DNA from: Treponema primitia ZAS-1
GTDB lineage: Bacteria > Spirochaetota > Spirochaetia > Treponematales > Breznakiellaceae
Assembly: GCF_000297095.1 (NCBI RefSeq)
Contig: NZ_AEEA01000075.1
Span: 1 to 15,881, forward strand
Length of the DNA: 15,881 nucleotides
Direction: 5' to 3'
This document shows, piece after piece, positions 1-12,000 of the stretch. The notes under the pieces are model-generated. The model was not told the origin of the DNA and did not search any database. It saw only the letters and a list, made by a program, of their open reading frames with translations. Within the stretch, counting starts at the first letter, position 1, and the number at the start of each line of letters is the position of its first letter. A program made the translations under genes and the position numbers.

Positions 1-75
1 ACGGTGGTTGATGTGGCGGGCAACTCGTCCCACTCCACCGCGGTAACCCGGGTTATTTACCTGGACACCAGGGCG
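1..75 (+). repeat. C-terminal tail of a B-type Ig-like module
   Basis: The first 25 codons read as the final two strands of a module. DVAGN matches the D.AG strand and TAVTRVIYLDTRAP matches the T.TR.I.VD..AP exit linker seen at the end of the B modules near 4960 and 7276. The repeat array therefore continues upstream of the window. Confidence 0.75.
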
Positions 76-3000
76 CCGACGGTTACGGTAACTAACCCCC
101 CCAGCACTGACGCTCCCGCAGGTCCAAGGGCATTCTTCATCACTCCGGCTATCAATATCACCGGTACCGCCGCCGACGCCGCCCCCGGGTCGGTGGTCAA
201 TATCCTTTATTTTGATGGCGTAGATGACGCTACCCCCCCTGCTGACAGCGACTCAGGGTGGCTATCGGGACTAGCTAACGGTGTTACCGGTACCAATGGC
301 TGGCAGATTGTCACGGATCTGACGGGCGCCGTTGAAGGAAACCGGCGTATATGGATTAAGGCCCAAGACCAGATGGGACACCGGAACGCGAACCTAACCT
401 ATTCCAACAGCGCCGCCAGCGGTACGCTAAGCGCTGCCTCCTTCCCCTATGCCTACGATAAGAGCGTGCCTACCTTGACGGAAATCTCCATCACCGAGGA
501 TCCCCAGCTCGTACCAGGTATTTTCGACTTACATGGAAAAGTCGGCGATTCCAATGCCCTGCGGTCCCTCATTATAACCCAGACCAAGGACGACGACAGC
601 GCAGGTGATTTTACCAGAACCATTACATTGATTTACGACGGGGGAACTCCGGACCCCAATTTGAAAAAATTAGGTGAGTCCGATTATTCCGGCGCTTACA
701 TTGCATCTGCACCCTCCTGGCTGGCCAATACAAACTGGAGTACGGATTATAAATTTACCAGCCCCGCAGGAATGTTCAGTACCCTTCCCAAGCTTCCCCT
801 TGACAAGGATGGAAACCATGTCGAAGATACGGTCCCAAACAAAAGCGGCGCCTATCACTACACCATTACTGCTATCGATATAACGGGTAAGAAAACTATC
901 GTTACGAAGAACGTAATAATTGACATCGACCCGCCCACCATTGCATTGGTCGGTAACAGGCCCGATAACGCCTGGTACCCCGGTGATGCCACAATCAACG
1001 GCAGCGCTGCGGATACCCCGGCAAGCGGCGGCGTGGATTCGGTTTATTACTGGATTGGCTCCCTGGCAACTCCGGCGCCGACCCACGCCGCGAAAAGCGA
1101 TCTGATAAACCTGACGCCCACCGAACACTGGCGCAAAGCATCCGGCTCCACAGGCTGGTCCGTTTACAATATAACCACGGTCCCGGATTCAAGCCCCGCA
1201 GCATTATTTGCTGAGGGGGAATACCACCTCTACGTTATTGCGGCGGATAAAGCCGGCAATCTGAGCGGTGCCCTGGAATACAAGTTTAGAATAGACAGAA
1301 ACGCCCCTACGGTGTTGGAAAAAGGCGCCATTTTGACTCCCAACCAGAAGGCCAATTTTGATCTGGTCCTGGACATAGCAGAGTCCTACAAGCTCGATAG
1401 AATTGAGATAAAACAGACCTTTACTCCCCAAGGTCTCACAACCTCCCAAGCTATCACCGTTATAAAAGAAGATATGCGCGGCAAATCCGGCGCAGAGTTA
1501 GCAACGTTAGCGCCGTTATTAACGGCAAACACTTATCAACTGACCAACCTCCCCTGGGATAGTTCGGGAGCTTCCATCACCTTAAATACTACCACCGGAG
1601 CCGATGACGGAACCTATGAGTACGAGATCACGGTTTATGATCTATCCTCGGTAGTCGGAACGCCGGATATAAACCTGCCCACACACAAGGCGGTCTTTAC
1701 CAAGACGATAAGCGTCGACACCCAGGCGCCGGAGCTTACCGTCAATTCTCCCCACGGCTCTCCATCGCAGCCGGCCTACTTCTCTTCCAGCAAACTGTAT
1801 ATTGCCGGTGACGCCACCGATGCGCACCCCGGACCTGTTTATTTCTGGGATGGACCTGAATTATCAAGCCCCGGCGCCACGCCCACCACTATTGCGGAGG
1901 CGGAAACGGCCATAGGAACGTTGAGCAGCGGTTGGCATAAAGCCACCGGTACTTCCCCTTCCTGGGTTATTAATTACACCATTCCTGACACTGACCTGCA
2001 GGGAAGCAGGTATGTACGGATAATTGCCTTTGATACCCTCGGCCATAAGAATACCGGGATTACCTATACCAGCGAAAATGGCACTCCTACATCCACAAGT
2101 TTTGATTTCCCCTACGCCATAGACTTTTCTGATCCCCAGTTGTCGGAACTTACGGGGAACGATTTTAACCGGAAACCGGTGGCCGCAAGCTTCCATTTGA
2201 ACGGATATGTGGGGGACGCCAATGGGGTACGCACCATTACGATTACCCAAGAATTGCAGGGCAGCTCCGATGACGCGTATAACTTTACCTACGAACTGTT
2301 TAACAGCTGGAACGACACAACCGAAGAAATGCTCTCAGGCGGCGCCTACCTCAATGGACTAAACCATGCATGGAAAACGGATACGAAATTTAATGTGAAT
2401 CCCGCCACCACTACGTCTACCGGTTTCAGTCTTCCCATAAAGAAAACCGGGAGCGCCACCTATGTCCATGCGGACGGTGTCAGCGGCGACTTTGATTATA
2501 CTATCAGGGCCACCGATAGATTCGGCAGAACAACCACACTGACACGCCGGGTACAGGTGGATGTGGATCCCCCGGAAATATACTTCCCCGCTCCCGGAAG
2601 CCCCAATGCCAATAAGCCGGAGGATAGCTGGTTTAATACCACCACCAATATCCGGGGTGAAAGCGGTAATGACCTTACCGGTATAAACTCGGTCTACTAC
2701 TGGTACGGCGAGGGAACCCTCCCCGGAGGAACCTATACCCCGCCGACTCCGCCGACAGATATTGCTGCCGACTGGTCTTCCGCTTCGGGGACCTCCCCCT
2801 GGAGTGTGCCCCTGGATATATCCGAAAACAGCTTTACAGAGGGGTACTATACCCTGTTCGTAATTGCGGTGGACGGCGCCGGTAATATAGGCGGTAAAAA
2901 GACCCCTATTCCCGACAGTGCCCCCCCTGCCTTTACCTATCCCCCTCTAACCTACAATTTCCGGGTGGACAAGGCAAAGCCCACCATAACCGAAACTTTG

Positions 3001-6000
3001 GTGGATCAAACGGTAGATGTGGTTTACACCGCCACCCCTACGAGCAACAAGAGCCCCCTGCGGAAAGCGGCCTTCGACCTTAGCCTGGCCTTGTTTGACA
3101 GCCACGGCCTGGCGCGATTGGATATTAAGCAAACCAAGGACGGCAATACCGACGATCCCCTGAGCCTAGATTTCTCCATTCCCCTGTCCGGAACCACAGT
3201 GACCCGGGTATTAGGCGCCCTCCCCTGGACAGCGCTTGATGAGAGCTCTGGGGCTATTCCCCTGGATGGCGTATACGAGTATGTATTTACCATATGGGAC
3301 GCAACGATTTCCGACGGCGATCCTTTGATGCATAAATCAGAAACAATAACCCGGAAAATCACCGTGGATAACACCAAGCCTTCAGTGGCGCATATCTCCA
3401 CGCCGGGGGAATTATATCAAACCATGAACGCCGCCTTGGAAATCCGGGGAAACGCCACCGATCCCTCGCCGGGAACCATACGGCGGGTGCTCTATTGGAC
3501 CGGGCTTGCCACCACTACGGCAAACGCAAGTGATGTGCCGGCCTATACCCCTACCGATCCCGTGTATGATCCCGAGGATGATGACTATGCCACCCGGCCA
3601 TGGAAGGAAGTTGACTATAGTACTTCCGGCTGGAGTAAAGAGATTTCCCTGGGGAACGATGAAGGGCAGCGGGTTGTAGCCGTCATTGCAGAGGATAAGC
3701 ACGGAAATGTTAGTGACCTAAAACTTTATAATTACCCAAGCAACACCAATAATGTCAGCGTCCGTTTCTTCTATAAAGACGACGGGGCGCCCCGCTTTGA
3801 CGTAACCCTTCCGGATACCAGATCCAGGGTCGACAGAAACCCCCAATTCCCCATGGAAGGGTATATCCAGGACAGTAATGCGGTTGACAAAATCGTTTTA
3901 GTCCAAAAGAAAATGAACGGCCCCCTGGTGGAGGAAACTCTTACATTTATCCTCAACCTTAACACGGCGGATCCCTACAAAAAACAAGCCCAATATTGGC
4001 GTTTTGCAGGCCTGCCCTACACCATCGGCACCTTCACCCAGTCTGCTATCACCGGCAATATCGGTACTGGGGCAACTGAGGCCGATGCACAAAGTAACCG
4101 TATAATCGGCACGGGAACGCCCTATACGGGCAGCGGCGCCTTCGACTATACCATCACCGCCTACGATGTTTCCGGCAGAACGGTACTTGAACAACGGAGT
4201 GTTACTATTGATGTAACCGCGCCGACAGCGGCCATATCGGTTTTCCCCGCCAACCCGGCGCCTGATACATGGTTTAGCCAAACCCAGCTTATCCGGGGAA
4301 CCGCCGTGGATACCGGTTCGCCCCAGTCCGGTGTGGCAAACGTCTACTATGCCATCACCGCTCCGCTCGCCGCCACACCGGCGTTCGACTTTACCGGTAC
4401 GGATTGGAAGCCCGCCACCGCCGTGTCCGGGTGGGCAAACTGGAATATTACCCTGCAGATTGACGAAAACGCCGGCAGTTTAGATGAAGGGCAGTATCAG
4501 CTCCACGTTATTGCCGTGGACGGCGCCGGAAACAGAGGCGGCTCTACGGCGAACAACGCAGTTACGTACCTCTTCAATGTTGATAAGTCAAACCCAACGA
4601 TTAGCGAAATCACCATCGGCGCCGATGTCTTTAAGCTGGCAACACAGTTTAATCTGGGCGGCCCCTATGCCGACACCTACCAGATTGACAGCATAAAGAT
4701 AACCCAGACTTCTTTGATTGCCGGAACAACGATAACCAAGACCCTCAAGGCCTATGAAGATTCCTCCACGTTCAACACCCTCGCCTATGAGCAAATCGGT
4801 TCCACCTGGAACTTAAAGGCCCTCCCCCGGAATCCCAGCCTGGACAATACGGCTATTAAAACCCCCGCAGACTGGGCCATAGTGGACGGTGTCTATACCT
4901 ATGCCATCACCGCCAAGGATAAGGCGGGTAAGGAAACTACGGTTACCCGCATCATTTCTGTGGACAGCTCTGCCCCAACGGTTACGGTAAGCGGCCCCGC
5001 GGTGGTGGCCTCTGAAAGCTGGACCGGAGACGCCACTATAACGGTAACCGGAACAGCCACGGATGCCGCCCCCGGTCAGGTAGCGGATGTCTACTACTGG
5101 CTGGCGGATGCAAGCGTTACGGTAACAGATCTGAACAGCGTCCTTAACGCAGACGGCAGCTTTACCGGTTCCACTACCTGGGAGAAAGCCCAGCTCATAT
5201 CGGGAACCAGCAACTGGAGCACCGTCGTCCCCTACACCCTGCCCCTGGAGGGCAAACAAAAACTGGTGGTCTATGCCCGGGACAGCGCAAACCACTTTAG
5301 CACGGGCGTAACCAAGACCTTCTGGGTTGACCAGACCGATCCTACCCTGACGGTCACCGCAAAAACTGCGGACACCCCCTTCGCCACCATTACCGGTCCC
5401 ACGGCAAAAGCGGTTAAGCTCTCCGGCACGGCTTGGGATACCAACGGTATCCAGTCAATAAGCATAGTCCAGCGGAAGGCGGGGATAACCACTCCCCTTG
5501 AAGTACCGGTATTCACCACCACTACGTTCTCCGGTCCAGGGGATGGCAAGAGCGAAGCCAACGCCAAAACCTGGAACATGGATTCTGCGGAAAATCTCCC
5601 CCGCCAATACGGATCACCAACTGCGTATGATGCGAATGACGGCACCTATACCTATTACATCACCCTAACCGACAATGCCGGGCGGACCAAAACGAATATT
5701 CTGGAAATAAACGTTGACAAGACCGCTCCCATTGGTAACGGATCCGGAAACACTATTACGGTCTCTTATCCCACAAATCCCATAGTTGGCGATGTGGGAA
5801 CCTGGGTGCGCGGGGCCACGGTGTCTGTCGCGGGACAAGCCGCGGACGCCATGCCCGCCGACCCAACCGGAACAATTACCCCATCGGGAATTGAAAAGGT
5901 AATTTACTGGGCAAGTATAAACGGCGCCTCTGACCTTCCAGTGGGCCTCCTGGACCAAGCCGGTATCAATGGCTGGAAAACCGCCGGCAACTACAATGCG

Positions 6001-9000
6001 GCTACCACCGAGTGGTCCGCCACCCTGGTCCTCGCCGACTTCGGCCTTGGCGACGGGGTGAACAAACTCTGGGTGCGCGCCTACGACAAAGCCGGGAACC
6101 TAAGCAATGCCTTTACCCGCACCTTTGGTGTGGATCAGGCAAACCCGGCGCTTACCGAAATCAGTGTTGACACCGACACTTCAAGCGCAGCCGAAGTGGC
6201 CTATATCAGGACCCAGAACTTTACCCTGAGCGGCAAGGCTGTGGAAACCAACATAGACAAGATTGTCATAACCCAGCAGGTGCGTTTGTCCGACGGGACC
6301 CTGGTGGACAGCCCCATAACCATAGCGACAATTGACAAAGCCGACATGTCCGGGCTGGGGTCCGCCGACAACCCCCGCGTATGGGCTCTGGCAACACCTG
6401 TCAACCAACTACCCAGGAAATATGGGTCCAGCAGTAATCCTGCCACGCCGATTACAGACTTTAGCAATATTGACGTAACCTTTATCTACAAGATTACCGC
6501 CTGGGACTTAATGGGCAATGCAAGCCCCGAAATAACCCGGCTGGTAACCATTGACAAATCGGGCCCCTTGGTTGCAATTCTCCACCCAACACCGAATGCC
6601 AGCTACCAGGGGACATCCATACAGATTGACGGCAACGTCGCCGACGGTACCAGGGTGGATCAGGTGCGGTATATCATAGAACCCGCCGCCACCACCCTGG
6701 AAATGCTGAAATTACGGTCGGATTATCCCGCAACCCACTTAACGGGATGGACCGCCGTGGAGGCGAATAAACTTGTGGGCACCCAATGGTCGGCATTCAT
6801 CGACTTTAGCGCCCTGCTCATTACGGAAGGGGATCTGCGGCTTTGGGTCATAGCCAGCGACGGCACCAACTGGGGCGGCAGCGCGGAAACAGCCGGCGAC
6901 CCGGTAAGCGCAGCCTTTACCCTGGACCAGGCTCCTCCGCAAATCGGAACCATTACCTACACCGGTACCAGTACCGTATCCAGAAACATCTATGCCCAGG
7001 CCGGCTTCTCCTTTGCATTCGACGCCTGGGACAGCAATAAGCTGCCGGACGAAAAACTCACCGCCTCGGTGTCAATAACCCGCAGCGGAACCACGCTTCC
7101 CCTTGGCGCAGCCCAGGGCGTAACCATCTCCAATGGCGGCGCCAGCCCGGATACGGTCCACGTTGTGGTTGACCAGACCGGCTCCTATGTTCTGTCCGAA
7201 GGAACCTACACCTATGTGATCACCGTTACGGACAAAGCCGGAAAGACCACCGTGACAGAAACCACCGTGATAGTTGACACCACGGCCCCTGAACTGAGCA
7301 TCACCAGTATTATTCCTGTGGTGGAAAAAACCAGCGGAACCGTCACAACAGAATATGTAAACGGTCTTTTCTGGTTCAATGTCTCCTCCTCGGATGACAA
7401 CGGCATTTATCCCTACCACGCAACGGATGCCATACTCGGTTCACCCCAGGGCGGCGTTAAGTACTACTTCGTTCCCGCAAATACGGGTGGGCACCCCATA
7501 GCGAATCCCTTTGCGGACACCTCGAACGGAACCGTACTGCAGCCCGGCCCCTACCGGGGTGTGGTTAACACCGCCGATGTAACCAGTACGATACCCTATA
7601 CCCTCTGGATATACGCAAGGGACCGGGCGGGACGCATTTCCTCCCTCTCCCGGAACCTTACGATAGATCAGATCACGGATTATCCGGTGGTGAATATTCC
7701 CGCCATGGCGGGGTACAACGCCTCCACCAATATCTTTACCCTAAACCCGGGAGACGCCGGTTACCCCCTGGTTGGAATCGTCTCCGATGACGACAATGTG
7801 GACGGGACGAAACTTAAGGTCTACCGCACGGCGGTAAATCCTCCTGCTACTGTGCCGGATGGCGACTGGATTGAACTTACTGCCGGCACCGGCCTTACGG
7901 AACTGACACAGGTTGCCGGTTCCGACAAGGAATGGCGCTTTACCTATGTGGTTCCAAAATCCCTTACGGACGGAACCTACAAGCTCCGGGTAGTGGTTGA
8001 AGATAAGAGTAAGAACTATCCCTACACAAACAACCAGATTCCCAATAATACCGCTGACCAAATGGGGATTATTTCCGAGCCGGCCGCTATAGTGATGAAC
8101 CCGGTCTACACCTTTAACGTGGACGCCGTAAAACCGGTAATAACGGTGACTAATATTGAGGAAACCTATAAGACCACCCAGGCCATTACCGGAACGGTAA
8201 AGGAAGCCACCCTCAGAGCTTTCCGGGTTACCATAGACGGCAGCAGAGTTGTCAGCGCCTTTAATACAAGCGGCGCCATGGTTACTGACGGTGAACTCGT
8301 ACTAAGCGGCCCAGGCGAAACAAAAACCTGGGCCCTGAACATGGCTTCCACGGCGTTCAACCTCCTGAATGACGGGCCCCACAGCCTCCTTTGGACCGCA
8401 GAAGACGCGGTGGGTAACACGGAAACCCTGGGAAGGACCTTCTACAAGGATTCCTCCGGCCCGGATATCATCGTCACATCCCTCAACGAAGACCAGAATT
8501 ACATCATCGACAGCAGAGGTATAACTAATGGCGCACCTTTCTGGTACAACCCCAAGACCGGCGTTAGCACGGAGAATGATCTTAAGGCGGTGGCGGATGT
8601 TATTACCGACGGCACACCAAAACTAACGGGTACCTTCTTCGACGAGTATTCCACCGTGTTCTTACCCAGTACTACCCCCCACGAAAACCAAAAGTTCTGG
8701 TACCGTTTCGACTATGCCGGTTTCTCCACCGATGACACCCCTGCTAGCTGGAAAGAAGCCACCGGCGAAACCTTCCTGGTTGGGTTTAACGATTTGACGG
8801 GCGCCGAAAAATCCGTACGCTGGCAGATCCCTTTAAGCAGTACCGATCCTACTTCTCCAAGTTACGGCCTACTCCAGGGCTATCACCATGTGGACATCAA
8901 AGTGCTGGACCGCTGGGGCACTAACAACGGCATGAAGTATCAAGCCCCCGGCGATAGCGAGCCTAACGTCTACGATTTTGAGCGGATAGCCTTCCGCCTG

Positions 9001-12000
9001 GACAGTCTTCCCCCGGAAATAACCCTTACGGCGAAGGACGGCTTTAATAAAGCAATTGCCGATGGGGACACCTTCGGGAATCTTTCTAATCCCGACGATG
9101 TGGTGTTTAAGCTTCTGGCCAAGGTAACCGATGTTACCCTTAGCTCAGTTAAGGCCGACATCAGGGTGGGCAACACCATCCTTAAGAAGCTGGGCGGCAC
9201 TCCAACAGACAGCACGTATACCACCAGCCTGGGAACAATGGGCACTGAAATAATCGACAACAATACTGTAAAGAATCTTACTATCAATGTGTCCTTTACC
9301 CAGGCGGATATGAATACCCTCGTTAACGCCGCATCGGGATTAGGCTCCAACGTCTTTACCATTGTTATCACCGCCACGGACGGGGCGCCCAGGGAACAGA
9401 AACTGGAAGTCCGGTTCAAGACCGATAGCACACCGGCAAGGATCACCACCAGCAACCTGGTTACCAACAGAGCCGCAGCGCCTGCAAATTATCCTACAGT
9501 CATAATTGATGCGCAGCCCACCATTCAGGGGAACATTTCCGATGATTCCGGCATAGGGGTGGCCAGGTACAAGATCGACAAGTGGGACTACTCCCTCGAA
9601 CAGTACACCTCCGCACTGGAAGGGGTCTGGACCAACCTGTCCGCATCATCGGACTTCGCTAACAACTTTATCACCATGGAAGCCTTTACTATCAATTTAA
9701 GAAACGCCGGAACTCCTGCCGCCTCTCTCTTCGACGGCAAGTACCGGATCTCCTTCAACCTTAGGGACAAGGCGTCTCCGGATCCAAATGTGAGCAGCAA
9801 AATCAATATCGTCGAGTCTCCTACCTCTTATCCTGGGGATGACATCGCCAACATAGAATTCTTCATCGATGGCGCTCCCCCGGCGCTGGATACGGCGAAC
9901 TTTAAATCGCCGCCCTTCTACAGCGGTACGGAAGTAACTGAAAGCAGTATCGATTACATGGCGGTCTATCTCAAGGCTACGGACGATAACACCATTACCG
10001 GAATCCGGGCAAGAATGGAAACCGATTCCTCGGGGACATATCCCCTTACAGCCGCCCCGTATACCGATATGTCCATGCCGGGTGTTACCCACCGGCTCCT
10101 CATCCCAAAGACACAGTATGCGCAAGGTCTCCATACCCTTACCATAGAAGCAAAGGATGGCGCCGGCAGGACTATGACCATAACCAGGGACTTCACCTTG
10201 GACATAACGAAGCCCATGCTGCAGATTATCGAGCCGATGCCGGTTGCTCCTGATCCCCTTGCTGAGATAACATCCCAGGCGACTATCCGCGGTATAACCG
10301 TGGATAACAATTCGGTGAGCAAGCTGTACTACCTCTTCGGAAGAACCGAAGTTACCGCCGGTACCCTTGCTCCAGCAAGTTTCCCCGCCAATACCACAGC
10401 TGAAATAGACGGCAAGATCTGGCGGGAATTTAACGCCGGTATTGACAAGGATGGTAACACCATTGCTGCGGCTGCTTACATCACCGATTCTGAAATAACA
10501 ACCAACCTGGATAAAGCCCAGGGCGCGGGCAGTTTATACAACTGGACCATCAAGCTTCCCAACTCTGTGGATCTTACCACGGACCTGGACGCATACGGTA
10601 TCGGAAGATATGTTTCCCTTTACAATTACAGCACATTCCTCTGCGAACTGCCCATCAGATTTATGATGATTGACTCAGCGGGCAACATAGAGTATGTCAA
10701 CTATTCGGTTATCGTGAATCCCAAGGGAGACCAACCCATGGTGATCATTGCTTCACCAAACCCGGTTAATTCTGCGGCTCAAAATGAAGTGGGCGGTGTA
10801 ATCACCGTGGTCGGCGCCGCCAAGGACAATGACTGGATACACCGGGTGGTGTTCAGGGTTATTAACGGGGACGAGCCCGACACGGGTTCCACCCATGAGC
10901 TGCCCATATACACCGATACCGGCTGGACGACGGACCTGGTTACAAATACTAACTATACCGCCGCCCCCTATAACGACAACAGGAATGGTTGGTATCAGGC
11001 AACCATCGTTGGTACGCCGGGGTCCACCACCCAATGGAGCATTAATCTTAACAACAACGGCCAGCTCAACGCTCCAAGCGGCGGTTCCAGGGTGGTTACC
11101 ATCCAAGTCCTGGCCTACGACACCCCAACGGCTAACCACAATGTGGCTCAAACCATGGGGGAAATTGCCAGAGTCAAGGTTACTTTTGTAGACGGATTGC
11201 CCTTTGTGGTCGATAACAGCGTGATCATTACCCCGGAGCAAAAAAATGGGACGCCCTTTGCGCTTGACGATCCTTCCGTCACTAATAAGAAAGTGGGGGG
11301 TACCATTAACATTACAGCCCATATTCGGGACGATAATGGTTTGAAGGAGTTAACCTGGCACGGGGAAGACACCACCGCCTGGTCTTCGAACATTCTGCAA
11401 CGCAGTCCTGCAGGCGGGACGCTAATATATGCGAAGCCCCTTAATGTGACCGCAGCCGAAACTCTCATTGCAGGTACCTATTATATGTACGTAGAAGGTG
11501 ATCCGCGGACAAGTACCCCCTTCCTGGGCAGTAATCCGCCTGCGGGTTTAACGTATGCAGCTCCAGCCCTCAACCATGATGGTACCCCCTTTACCGGCAG
11601 CGGAAAGGCCTACTTAGACTACGAAGTATCCCTTACCCTGGATTCCACAACCCTTCTGAACAAGAACGGGGAGCAATACTTAAACCGGGCCGGAACCTAT
11701 ACCCTCTCGCTCTTGGCAACCGATCATACGGACTTTAAGATGCCCGCAAGTTGGAGCCTCCAGATCGACAACTTCTTCCCCCTGGGAACCTATACCGGTA
11801 ACGGTGTAGCCGCAGGCGCCAGCTATCAACTCCAGGGCCTTGCCTGGGATACCGGCGCAGGCGTCACCGTCCAGGGTATAAAGAAAGTCGTAGCCTGGTT
11901 TAGCCGGGGCAACACCTACATCCCCCTGAACGAAAGGGATACCGGCGCTGCATTCGTGCCGGCCACCGGCAAAATCACGGTAGCCCAAAAGCGCAACGAT

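Noticed and set aside
4..6. GTG as the start codon of the giant gene.
   Set aside because: It lies inside the last strands of an Ig-like module, and the frame is open to the window edge with no ribosome-binding context visible, so the gene is 5'-partial.
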